A stretch of 64,000 bases of DNA. It comes from Chitinophaga pinensis. GTDB lineage: Bacteria > Bacteroidota > Bacteroidia > UKL13-3. Shown here piece after piece: positions 35,660 through 43,930 of this stretch; position 1 is the stretch's first letter, and each line of letters starts with the position of its first letter. The position numbers were made by a program, and so were the translations under genes. The DNA lies in assembly GCA_945870425.1 (NCBI GenBank), contig CAMBSD010000002.1, positions 209,142-273,141 of the forward strand, in the 5' to 3' direction. The notes beneath the pieces were generated by a model. It ran no database searches, was not told where the DNA came from, and saw only the letters and a list, made by a program, of their open reading frames with translations.

Positions 35660-35876
35660 TACTGAGCCCAAAGATACGTCAGAGAAATTTAGAGCCATTG
35701 TAAAGTATAGCAATATTGCCTTTCAAATGATTGGCATTATTGTGATTGGGACCTTTTTAGGATTTTGGATTGACAAGTATTTTCAATTGAAATTCCCCAT
35801 TTTCACTATTGTACTTATTCTACTATCACTTTTTGGAGCTATCTATTCTGTGGTAAGAGAATTTCTGAAGAAATAA
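35649..35876 (+). CDS. atpZ: AtpZ-like F0F1-ATPase-associated membrane protein
   Basis: A 75-residue protein with two transmembrane helices (NIAFQMIGIIVIGTFLGFWI and FPIFTIVLILLSLFGAIYSV) and a basic end, the AtpZ/AtpI pattern. AtpZ proteins are associated with assembly of, or ion supply to, the F0 sector. The start is an apparent TTG at 35649 that overlaps the bactofilin stop; the next ATG is too far inside the first helix. No ATP synthase genes follow, since a convergent mazG-like gene starts at the very next base. Confidence 0.8.
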   Translation: MKTNTEPKDTSEKFRAIVKYSNIAFQMIGIIVIGTFLGFWIDKYFQLKFPIFTIVLILLSLFGAIYSVVREFLKK

Positions 35877-36203
35877 TCACTTCAATTTATCGTTGTTTTT
35901 GTGCCTTAGTTCATCTCTCTTGGTTTTCTTAGCCACGTTTTTTTCAAAAGCTTCAGTCAAATTAACCCCGGTTTGATTAGCAAGGCAGATCAATACCCAC
36001 ATTATATCGGCCATCTCATCGGCCATATCAATATTTTTATCGCTTTCTTTAAAACTCTGTTCACCATATTTCCTAGCCATTATTCTGGCCAGCTCACCCA
36101 CTTCTTCCATCAATATGGCGGTATTTGTTAGTTCATTAAAATACCTAACTCCAACTGTTTTTATCCAATGATCCACCTGCGCTTGTGCTTCTTCTATTGT
36201 CAT
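35877..36203 (-). CDS. MazG-like nucleotide pyrophosphohydrolase
   Basis: A 108-residue all-alpha NTP pyrophosphatase. The metal-binding helix pair is EEVGELARIMARKYGEQSF (EExxE) and DMADEMADIMWVLICLANQT (ExxD). It cleaves nucleoside triphosphates to the monophosphate, probably house-cleaning non-canonical nucleotides. It follows the dtd gene closely, in a dtd-mazG pair that also acts in quality control. Confidence 0.9.
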   Translation of the reverse strand: MTIEEAQAQVDHWIKTVGVRYFNELTNTAILMEEVGELARIMARKYGEQSFKESDKNIDMADEMADIMWVLICLANQTGVNLTEAFEKNVAKKTKRDELRHKNNDKLK

Positions 36204-36205
36204 AA

Positions 36206-36658
36206 TTATTCTTTGTTTTTGGTATCAATTATAATTGTTACAGGGCCATCATTAACCAGACTTACTTTCATGTCGGCACCAAATTCTCCCGTTTGAATAA
36301 ATTTACCTAATTCCTTCTCAAATTGGGTGATGCATTTGTGATACATAGGTATGGCATAATCCGGTTTAGAGGCTTTAATGTATGAAGGTCTATTGCCCTT
36401 TTTGGTGGATGCATGCAATGTGAATTGACTTACCAATAATAAATCGGCATTCATATCTTTAATAGATAAATTCATCACACCTGATTCGTCATTGCAAATC
36501 CTAAGGTTTACAATCTTAGCACAAAGCCATGCAATATCTTCATCTGTATCCGCATCTTCAATACCCAACAAAACCAATAAACCTTGGCCTATTGAGCCTA
36601 TTACATTGCCATCTACTTTTACTTTGGCCTCAGAAACTCTTTGGATAACTGCCTTCAT
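36206..36658 (-). CDS. dtd: D-aminoacyl-tRNA deacylase
   Basis: Removes D-amino acids (and glycine) mischarged on tRNA. The start MKAVIQRVSEAKVKVDGNVI is typical. The active-site motifs LLVSQFTLHASTKKGNRPSY (SQFTL) and LVNDGPVTIIIDT (NxGPxT) are intact. The 150 residues are the usual length. Confidence 0.97.
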   Translation of the reverse strand: MKAVIQRVSEAKVKVDGNVIGSIGQGLLVLLGIEDADTDEDIAWLCAKIVNLRICNDESGVMNLSIKDMNADLLLVSQFTLHASTKKGNRPSYIKASKPDYAIPMYHKCITQFEKELGKFIQTGEFGADMKVSLVNDGPVTIIIDTKNKE

Positions 36659-36661
36659 AAA

Positions 36662-37585
36662 CTATTCGTAAATGTCATCATTGCTCATGATGCTTAAATA
36701 ACTGTGGTACCTTTCAGGGCTTATGATATTTTCTTCTACAGCTTTAATAATTGAACAGCCAGGTTCATTCATGTGCTTGCAGTTGTTGAATTTGCATTTT
36801 CCAATAAAGGATTTCATTTCTTTGAAATAATGAGAAATCTCTCTGTCATCAAAATCAACCAAACCAAATTCTCTTATTCCTGGTGTATCTATGATATATC
36901 CGCCAAAAGACAATGGATGCATTTCGGCAAATGTAGTGGTATGCTGTCCCTTGAAAGAATAACTTGAAATATCGCCCGTTTTAATATTCAAAGCAGGTTC
37001 GATAGCATTTAACAATGAAGATTTCCCAACACCCGAATGACCGCTTACCAAAGTGATTTTGCCTTGAAGTAAATCTTTCACTTCATCCAATCCAATATTA
37101 TTTTTTACAGATGTTTTGATACAGGGATATCCAATATTATTTTGATACAATTGAATGGTGTCATTCAGTAAATCCTCCATCTCATTTGTAAACAAATCAA
37201 GTTTATTGAAAACTATGGTAGCGGGGATATGATAGGCTTCAGCAGTCATTAAAAACCTATCAATAAAACCAAGAGAGGTCTTAGGAAAAGCCAAGGTTAC
37301 CATCAATAAAGCCTGATCAATATTAGCGGCTATGATGTGGGTTTGTTTTGATAAATTATTTGCCTTTCGAATGATATAATTTTTGCGGTCATGAATTTTA
37401 TTAATAACTCCATTTTCATTGCTTGGCTCTATTTCAAATTCTACCACATCGCCAACAGTAACGGGGTTGGTATGTTTAATTCCTTGTAACCTAAACTTTC
37501 CTTTGATGCGACAAGAAACAATTTCTCCGTCATCCTTACGAACCATGTACCAACTACCGGTAGATTTTATTACGATCCCCTGCAT
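36662..37585 (-). CDS. rsgA: Ribosome small subunit-dependent GTPase A
   Basis: Late 30S maturation GTPase. It has an N-terminal OB-fold and a circularly permuted GTPase with motif order G4-G1-G3: VFNKLDLF, then VSGHSGVGKSSLLNAI and IDTPGIREF. The C-terminal zinc site is KCKFNNCKHMNEPGCSI. Length 307 is normal. The ATG at 37585 overlaps the stop of crcB by one base (TAATG), indicating coupling. Confidence 0.97.
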   Translation of the reverse strand: MQGIVIKSTGSWYMVRKDDGEIVSCRIKGKFRLQGIKHTNPVTVGDVVEFEIEPSNENGVINKIHDRKNYIIRKANNLSKQTHIIAANIDQALLMVTLAFPKTSLGFIDRFLMTAEAYHIPATIVFNKLDLFTNEMEDLLNDTIQLYQNNIGYPCIKTSVKNNIGLDEVKDLLQGKITLVSGHSGVGKSSLLNAIEPALNIKTGDISSYSFKGQHTTTFAEMHPLSFGGYIIDTPGIREFGLVDFDDREISHYFKEMKSFIGKCKFNNCKHMNEPGCSIIKAVEENIISPERYHSYLSIMSNDDIYE

Positions 37586-37950
37586 TAAGATTTAATTGAA
37601 TACCCCATATAGGCAGCAAAAATGCCTAATACATTTGAAACTACCACATATAACAAGGCTTGTAATACAAACTTTTCTCTAAACATGTTTAATACTTCTA
37701 TACTAATGGATGAAAAAGTAGTAAAGCCTCCTAACACACCCACAATGGCAAAGAGTCTTAGGTTATCGGGGTCTGCATTTTTTGTTAGTTGAAATGATAG
37801 CAAGCCAATGCAAAAACACCCAATCATATTTACCAAAAAGGTGTTAATAGGAAATGAAATTCCAGTAAAGTCTTTGCAAAGCAAACCCACTACATACCTG
37901 GCCATAGAACCAATGGCACCGCCCAAGCCAACTAACAAAACTGATTTCAT
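37585..37950 (-). CDS. crcB: Fluoride exporter CrcB/Fluc
   Basis: A 121-residue channel subunit that exports fluoride. Four hydrophobic helices; family blocks are LVGLGGAIGSMARYVVGLL, FPINTFLVNMIGCFCIGLLS (with the conserved Asn) and GVLGGFTTFSSISIEV, whose TTFSS segment lines the channel. The start is set at the ATG at 37950 (MKSVLL); the longer open frame from 38148 overlaps the upstream gene and adds an unrelated N-terminus. No fluoride riboswitch was recognised upstream. Confidence 0.94.
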   Translation of the reverse strand: MKSVLLVGLGGAIGSMARYVVGLLCKDFTGISFPINTFLVNMIGCFCIGLLSFQLTKNADPDNLRLFAIVGVLGGFTTFSSISIEVLNMFREKFVLQALLYVVVSNVLGIFAAYMGYSIKS

Positions 37951-38035
37951 AAAATATTTGAGGGCAAGATAAGCTTGTAGGGTATTTGAAACAAGAAATA
38001 GAAAAAGAATGATTTGAAATTGAAGGTTAAAGAAA

Positions 38036-38311
38036 TTACATTTGAGAATTGTGCGCCAACAAACCATCCTTGGTTGCCAAGTATGAATAGGCATGCATAT
38101 TATCGCTATCATACATGAAACTTCGCACATAGTCCTGCTTGGCATCATCCCAAAGCATGGCTACTACATATTTCTTTGAGATTAAACTTTTGAGGCAATC
38201 TGCAACCACATTTGGGGAATAGTTTACTTCTTCTAGAATCTTGTCAAAAGGCTCTACAAAGTATATGCTATTTAAAATATCATAGTCAATTTCGGTCAAT
38301 TCGTATATCAT
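38036..38311 (-). CDS. Small hypothetical protein, winged-helix-like
   Basis: A 91-residue acidic protein. The first 60 residues have the pattern of a winged helix (MIYELTEIDYDILNSIYFVE then SPNVVADCLKSLISKKYVVA), and the C-terminus ATKDGLLAHN resembles the end of a small DNA-binding regulator wing. No catalytic motif. It sits between bcp and crcB on the same strand. I do not recognise a named family; a regulatory role is inference. Confidence 0.65.
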   Translation of the reverse strand: MIYELTEIDYDILNSIYFVEPFDKILEEVNYSPNVVADCLKSLISKKYVVAMLWDDAKQDYVRSFMYDSDNMHAYSYLATKDGLLAHNSQM

Positions 38312-38333
38312 AAATGGCTACGAAAATAGAATA

Positions 38334-38789
38334 TTAACCTAAAATTTGGGCACTGTGATTTTTAGCCTCTACTTTTTCAATGATATCTTCAATCTTGCCC
38401 TTTTCGTCAATGATAAAGGTAGTACGAATGGTGCCCATATACTTTTTCCCATACATGGTTTTTTCACCCCAAACACCATACAGGTTTTGAATAACATGAT
38501 CCGTGTCGGCTAAAAGTGAAAAGGGCAGTTCGTACTTTTTTATAAAATTTTGGTGTTTCTTCACGCTATCCTCACTCACACCCAAGATGCTATAGCCCTT
38601 TGCTAAAAATGAATGGTAATTATCTCTGAGGTTACACGCTTCTTCGGTACATGTTGGTGTATTATCGTGAGGATAGAAATACAAAACTAGTTTATTGCCT
38701 TTAAAATCAGCTAGTTTAATGGTTTCTTCCTTTTCATTAATACCTATGAATATAGGTGCCTTATCTCCAATTTTCAGTGTTGTTGCCAT
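38334..38789 (-). CDS. bcp: Thioredoxin-dependent peroxiredoxin (BCP family)
   Basis: Reduces peroxides using thioredoxin. The peroxidatic motif is PHDNTPTCTEEACNLRDNYH, with Cys about 47 and the resolving Cys about 52, the two-cysteine BCP arrangement. YGVWGEKTMYGKKYMGTIRT contains the conserved Arg. Length 151 is normal. It is followed by the small winged-helix gene and preceded by an M23 peptidase on the same strand. Confidence 0.95.
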   Translation of the reverse strand: MATTLKIGDKAPIFIGINEKEETIKLADFKGNKLVLYFYPHDNTPTCTEEACNLRDNYHSFLAKGYSILGVSEDSVKKHQNFIKKYELPFSLLADTDHVIQNLYGVWGEKTMYGKKYMGTIRTTFIIDEKGKIEDIIEKVEAKNHSAQILG

Positions 38790-38805
38790 GTTTATTTTTT
38801 TATTA

Positions 38806-40551
38806 TTATAAATTAATGCTGACTTTGTATTCAGTCATATTTCCTTTTTTATCATAAACAAGCAAAAGCAATTCTGGTTTTACAACGGGCAAATTTTGAT
38901 TCAAGCGCTTCATGTTTTCTAATAAAAAATCAAAATATACTTCATCAAATTTATAACTTAACAAGTTGCTCTTGGCATCATAATCCAATAAAATCCATTG
39001 ATTATTCAAATAGGCTTCGTATTTAGCAATTCCGCTAAAATTATCCTTCACTTCAAAATGCCAATACATGGTATCAACACTTGGATTTTCTTTATCAATA
39101 AAAACCCTTTCAATTCTTGGTTCAATGTTATCAATGCTTACAAAATAAGAACCAAAAACACTGGCTTTGCCTTTCACAAAACCATTTTCATAAGCACCAC
39201 CTGCTGAGCGAAATTTCTTCTCGTTTTTATCAAAATAGGCCAAGAGTAGTTTTTCCTGGTATTCCTTTTTTACCTTATCTACTTTAATAGCTATATCAGC
39301 AGACTTGTGCATTGGCACTGAGCTATGATGTATTTGGTAAGTTTTGCTATAGGCTCTTTTTATTTTAGGTAAAACCTTATACTCATAAAAAATAGTATCA
39401 TAAATCGACTTTGCATCCAAATGAAAAGTAAAATCCTTTTGCCTGATATCGTTGGCTTTTAAGGGATAAAAGGCCTTTCCGCTTTTTGAAAAATTGGTTT
39501 CTTGTACAGATTTTTTTGAAAGCACATAGAAAAGTAAAATCGCATTGTTGCCTGAGGCATCCAATACACGAATTTTTATTTCATGAACTTTATCGTCAAT
39601 CAAGGTTATTCGGCCTTTGTTTTTATCAAAAGTATAAAGTGGTATTTCGTTACCATCATCCACAAAACATTTTTGAATCCTTACTTGATTTCGCTTGTAA
39701 TAATCATAATCTATATGAGCATTGATGTATTTACTTTGGTCAAATGCAAACTGATTTAAAGTAAATGAAAAGGTATTTTTATTATCCAAGTAGGTCTCGT
39801 AACGGTAGATATTTTTAAGATCTGAGGCATTGTGAATATAGTCATAGGTTTCAATACCCATTGCCAGATAATTGTTCTCTAATTGCAGGGTGTCCTTCAA
39901 AATCCACATAGAATCCAACTTAATTAGTTTCTTACTTGTCAAGTCAATCTCCTTATACATCATAGCCGCCTCTGTGGTAAATTTATACAAACACAATTTT
40001 TGTATCGTTGGACATAAAGTATCAAAAGGAATGATGCCAAATAAGGCTGGGTTTATAATTTCTTCTGATTTGGTATTTCTAATTTCGAAATGCAAATGAG
40101 GCCCCGTGCTACCACCGCTATTACCGCTAAACCCAATAGTATCGCCTTTTTTGACGAATAACAAAGGTTTTTCAAACACCTTATCAAACTCAAAACTTTG
40201 GTTTTTGTATTGATAAGCATGTATCCATTCAGCAATTTTGCCATGATATTTTTGCAAATGTCCATACACAGTGGTGTGGCCGTTTGGGTGGTCAATATAG
40301 ATGGCTTTTCCGTAGCCAATGCTCTGAATTTTAATCCTAGAAATGTAGCCATCCGCACAGACATACACAGGTAAACCTTGACGTTCATTGGTTTTTAAGT
40401 CGATGCCACTGTGAAAATGATTATCCCGCAGACCTCCAAAAGGAGAGACAAAATGAGGAAGCGAGTCTAATGGGTATCTGAAATAATTCTGTGCTTGAGC
40501 TATAAAACAACTCAGCAATAAGGCCATAGTTAATGCCATTAATCGGTTCAT
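38806..40551 (-). CDS. M23 family metallopeptidase (secreted)
   Basis: A 581-residue putative peptidoglycan endopeptidase in the periplasm or outer membrane. The ATG at 40551 gives a clean signal peptide (MNRLMALTMALLLSCFIAQA) with AAAGGTAG-type purines ahead; the longer frame from 40620 adds a non-signal lead. The LytM domain has NHFHSGIDLKT (about 45-55, HxxxD zinc site) and GSTGPHLHFEIRNTK (about 150, HxH). The long C-terminal region has beta-sandwich character without a recognised motif. All zinc ligands appear present, so it is likely active. Confidence 0.9.
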   Translation of the reverse strand: MNRLMALTMALLLSCFIAQAQNYFRYPLDSLPHFVSPFGGLRDNHFHSGIDLKTNERQGLPVYVCADGYISRIKIQSIGYGKAIYIDHPNGHTTVYGHLQKYHGKIAEWIHAYQYKNQSFEFDKVFEKPLLFVKKGDTIGFSGNSGGSTGPHLHFEIRNTKSEEIINPALFGIIPFDTLCPTIQKLCLYKFTTEAAMMYKEIDLTSKKLIKLDSMWILKDTLQLENNYLAMGIETYDYIHNASDLKNIYRYETYLDNKNTFSFTLNQFAFDQSKYINAHIDYDYYKRNQVRIQKCFVDDGNEIPLYTFDKNKGRITLIDDKVHEIKIRVLDASGNNAILLFYVLSKKSVQETNFSKSGKAFYPLKANDIRQKDFTFHLDAKSIYDTIFYEYKVLPKIKRAYSKTYQIHHSSVPMHKSADIAIKVDKVKKEYQEKLLLAYFDKNEKKFRSAGGAYENGFVKGKASVFGSYFVSIDNIEPRIERVFIDKENPSVDTMYWHFEVKDNFSGIAKYEAYLNNQWILLDYDAKSNLLSYKFDEVYFDFLLENMKRLNQNLPVVKPELLLLVYDKKGNMTEYKVSINL

Positions 40552-40631
40552 TTGATAACTACCTTTATTCAAAATCATTTTACTCATATCATACATGCTC
40601 ACATACACACAATCGATCATTAAAACATTAC

Positions 40632-41258
40632 TTATTTCACTTCACATTCAAGCATTTTTTTGTCTGCTATAAATCCTTCCAGTTTATCGCCAATAGCCAC
40701 TTTTCCAACACCTGCAGGAGTGCCTGTATAAATTAAATCACCTACTTTTAGCGTGAAGTAATTAGACACAAACGAAACAATTTTTTCAAAAGAAAATATC
40801 ATATTATGGCTATTGCCTTTTTGCACCGTTTCACCATTCTTGGTTAAATGAAAAGTAATGTTTTTTATTTCTTGTTTCTCGGTATCAAATACTGAATCTA
40901 GGGAGATAAAAGAACCCAAAGGTGCCGAACCATCAAAGGCTTTGGCAAGTTCCCAAGGTAAGCCTTTTGCCTTTAGTTCAGATTGCACATCGCGGGCAGT
41001 AAAATCAATACCCATACCTATTTCATTAAAATAGTTTCTTGCGAATTTTTCTTGTATTTTCTTTCCCATTTTGCTGATGCGAATAACCAATTCTACCTCA
41101 TGGTGCACATCATTGCTAAAATCGGGTAGATAAAAAGGTGCTCCATCTTTTATTAGAGCGGTATCTGGCTTGCTAAATATCACGGGGTTTTCAGGAACAG
41201 CATTACCCAATTCAACTGCATGTGCCCCATAGTTTCTGCCAACGCAAAATATTTTCAT
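40632..41258 (-). CDS. Fumarylacetoacetate hydrolase family protein
   Basis: A 208-residue FAH-domain protein that probably hydrolyses or decarboxylates acylpyruvate-like compounds. The ATG at 41258 (MKIFCVGRNYGAHAVELG) matches the family start. EVELVIRISKMGKKIQEK carries the metal-binding Glu-x-Glu, GIDFTARDVQSELKAKGLPW a second core block, and GDLIYTGTPAGVGKV the C-terminal one. Its substrate is unknown. Confidence 0.9.
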   Translation of the reverse strand: MKIFCVGRNYGAHAVELGNAVPENPVIFSKPDTALIKDGAPFYLPDFSNDVHHEVELVIRISKMGKKIQEKFARNYFNEIGMGIDFTARDVQSELKAKGLPWELAKAFDGSAPLGSFISLDSVFDTEKQEIKNITFHLTKNGETVQKGNSHNMIFSFEKIVSFVSNYFTLKVGDLIYTGTPAGVGKVAIGDKLEGFIADKKMLECEVK

Positions 41259-41469
41259 ATAAAGAATATTATTGGGCACAATAATACAATTGTGAGGTAT
41301 TATTTAATAATGAAGTTTGTTAGAATCTGTATAATGCAAAAGGATATTGATAAAGATACTTATTCTGATTTAAAAAACAGCTAATTCCTTTTATTGTGCT
41401 TTAATGCCTTTCGTAAAGATAATTATACATGACATTGAAATAATAATATATTCGAGTAAATTTTAAATC

Positions 41470-43299
41470 ATGAGACCATTACTACTTATCTTTTCATTAC
41501 TATTTTCAAGTTTTGTTTACGCTCAAAACTTTGTTCCAAAAGACAACTACAACAAAAGAGAGGTGTATATACCCATGCGAGATGGGACAAGGCTTTTCAC
41601 AGCTATATACACACCAAAAGACTCTTCTAAAAAGTATGCAGTATTGCTTAATAGAACACCCTACAGTGTTGCTCCTTACGGAGAAAATAATTTTCCTGCG
41701 GCCTTGCGTCCATCTGAAAATTTTGCAAGAGAGGGTTATATTTTTATAATACAAGATGTAAGAGGCAAGAACATGTCGGAAGGTGAATTTGTGAACATGA
41801 CACCTCAATTAACAGGTAAAAAATCAAAGCAGGATTTTGACGAAAGTACAGATACCTATGATTGTATTGAATGGGTATTGAAAAACATTAAGAACAACAA
41901 TGGCAAGGTTGGTCAATGGGGGATTTCATACCCTGGTTTTTACACCTCTGCTGGTATGATAAATGCGCATCCCGCATTAAAAGCATCATCACCTCAGGCA
42001 CCTATTTGTGATTGGTTTACTGGTGACGATTTCCATCACAATGGTGCTTTTTTCTTACCTCATTTTTTTGGTTTCAACTACTCATTTGGACAAGTTAGAA
42101 AAGGGCCCGAAATAACGCTTGGCAAGGGAATAGATTTCCCCACACAAGATGGCTATAAATTTTATTTAAAGTATTTAGGCCCTTTGAAAAATGTAAATAA
42201 TTTCTACCAAAACAAAGTGCCGTTTTGGAATGAAATGATGAAGCACGAAAGCTATGATGAGTTTTGGAAAACAAGAAACTTAAGACCACACTTAAAAAAC
42301 ATAAAGCCTGCCGTTTTGGTAGTGGGTGGTTGGTTTGATGCCGAAAATCTTTATGGGGCTCTTCAAACTTATAAAACCATAGAAAAACAAAGTCCTAAAA
42401 CAATCAATGGATTAGTGATGGGACCTTGGGTACATGGAGGTTGGAACAGAACCAAAGGAGAGTTTTTGGGAGATATCAATTTTCAACAAAAGACCAGTTG
42501 GTACTACCGCGATAGCATTGAGTTTCCTTTCTTTAATTATTACTTGTATGGAAGAGGAAACTATAAACCAACAGAAGCCATTGTTTTTGAAACAGGCACT
42601 AACGAATGGAAAAAGTATGAGTCATGGCCTCCACAAAATACCATAAATGAAACTTACTATTTAGGACCTAAAAGCAAATTGACAAAAAGTGCAAACGAAA
42701 CGGCAGAAGAGTTTGTGAGCGACCCAAACAAACCCGTTCCATATATGGTGAATTGCGAGACAGGTATGACGAAAGAATACATGGTGGCCGATCAAAGGTT
42801 TGCATCTACAAGGCCTGATGTTTTGGTATATGAAAGCGAAAGCATGGAAGAAAATACAACCTACGCAGGAGCAATTCAAGTAAAATTGAAAGTATCTACT
42901 AGCAACACTGATGCAGATTGGATAGTAAAAATAATTGACGTGTATCCTGACAATGCAGCTACTGATTCAGTTAATGGCAAAGCAGTGAAAATGGGAGGTT
43001 ACCAGATGTTGGTGAGAGGAGATGTGATGAGAGGGAAATTCAGAAATAGTTTTGAAAAACCTGAAGCCTTTATTCCAAATCAAACAACCGATGTAAACTT
43101 TGAAATCAATGATATTAACCATACTTTCAGAAAAGGTCATAAACTTATGATTCAGGTGCAAAGTACTTGGTTTCCTCTGGTGGATCGCAATCCTCAGCAG
43201 TTTATCAATGTGTTTGAAGCCAATGAAAACGATTTTGTAAAAGCTACTCATAAGGTATTTGGCAATTCATCAATTAGCTTTCTAAAACTAAACAAATGA
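41470..43299 (+). CDS. CocE/NonD family hydrolase (X-Pro dipeptidyl-peptidase-like)
   Basis: A 609-residue secreted hydrolase. Signal peptide MRPLLLIFSLLFSSFVYAQN. The alpha/beta hydrolase domain has REVYIPMRDGTRLFTAIYTP, VGQWGISYPGFYTSAG (nucleophile Ser about 151), VVGGWFDAENLYGAL (acid) and MGPWVHGGWNR (His). The C-terminal jelly-roll domain (YVSESMEENT-like, then VNFEINDINHTFRKGHKLMI) is that of the CocE/X-Pro family. Substrates could be peptides, esters or beta-lactams; it cannot be settled. Its stop overlaps the next gene's ATG. Confidence 0.9.
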   Translation: MRPLLLIFSLLFSSFVYAQNFVPKDNYNKREVYIPMRDGTRLFTAIYTPKDSSKKYAVLLNRTPYSVAPYGENNFPAALRPSENFAREGYIFIIQDVRGKNMSEGEFVNMTPQLTGKKSKQDFDESTDTYDCIEWVLKNIKNNNGKVGQWGISYPGFYTSAGMINAHPALKASSPQAPICDWFTGDDFHHNGAFFLPHFFGFNYSFGQVRKGPEITLGKGIDFPTQDGYKFYLKYLGPLKNVNNFYQNKVPFWNEMMKHESYDEFWKTRNLRPHLKNIKPAVLVVGGWFDAENLYGALQTYKTIEKQSPKTINGLVMGPWVHGGWNRTKGEFLGDINFQQKTSWYYRDSIEFPFFNYYLYGRGNYKPTEAIVFETGTNEWKKYESWPPQNTINETYYLGPKSKLTKSANETAEEFVSDPNKPVPYMVNCETGMTKEYMVADQRFASTRPDVLVYESESMEENTTYAGAIQVKLKVSTSNTDADWIVKIIDVYPDNAATDSVNGKAVKMGGYQMLVRGDVMRGKFRNSFEKPEAFIPNQTTDVNFEINDINHTFRKGHKLMIQVQSTWFPLVDRNPQQFINVFEANENDFVKATHKVFGNSSISFLKLNK

Positions 43300-43748
43300 A
43301 AAGACTAATCTTATTGTTATCTATATTTTTATCTATTCAATGCATGGCTCAAAATGCAGAAGAAACGGAAGTAAAAGCTTGTATTGACAAATTATTTAAA
43401 GCTATGCAAATAGGAGATTCGGCTTTGGCAAAATCTTGCTTCGACCCATCAGCACGCTTGCAATCAGCCATAGTTAATCCTAAAACAAAAAAGACCATTC
43501 TTGAAAATGAACCCATAGATTCCTTTCTGGTTCAAATTAGTTCCATCAAAAAGAATAAAATTGTAATTGAAGAAAGGGTTATTAAATACGATATGAAAAT
43601 TGATTACCCACTGGCTACTGTGTGGGCTGATTATGAATTTTATGTGAACGAAAAGCTATCACATATCGGGGTAGATGCCTTTCAGCTTTTCAAATCAGAA
43701 TCGGGTTGGAAAATCATTCAGATATGTGATACAAAGCGAAGAAAATAG
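43296..43748 (+). CDS. NTF2-like (SnoaL/lumazine-binding-like) secreted protein
   Basis: A 150-residue protein with signal peptide MKRLILLLSIFLSIQCMAQN and a single NTF2-like cone fold: VKACIDKLFKAMQIGDSALA, IVEERVIKYDMKI-type strands, and FQLFKSESGWKIIQICDTKR at the end. No catalytic residues are evident. Its ATG overlaps the stop of the hydrolase (ATGA), so the two are coupled. The role is unknown. Confidence 0.82.
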   Translation: MKRLILLLSIFLSIQCMAQNAEETEVKACIDKLFKAMQIGDSALAKSCFDPSARLQSAIVNPKTKKTILENEPIDSFLVQISSIKKNKIVIEERVIKYDMKIDYPLATVWADYEFYVNEKLSHIGVDAFQLFKSESGWKIIQICDTKRRK

Positions 43749-43930
43749 AAATCTTTTTAAGAAAATCTACATGTATTTTTCTCGTTTAATTTAGGTCAGG
43801 ATTTTTTTAACATAAATTAATAATAATTATTTTTGATACATTGCAGATGATTATAAATTTAATCAAATAAAAATTTTCTTTTGAACTACTCTTGTTTAAT
43901 AGCGAGATTAAATCTTTATTGCAAATAAAT

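Noticed and set aside
37951..38148. A 66-residue N-terminal extension of CrcB
   Set aside because: The extension overlaps the upstream small gene and does not fit the family; the ATG at 37950 gives a normal CrcB.
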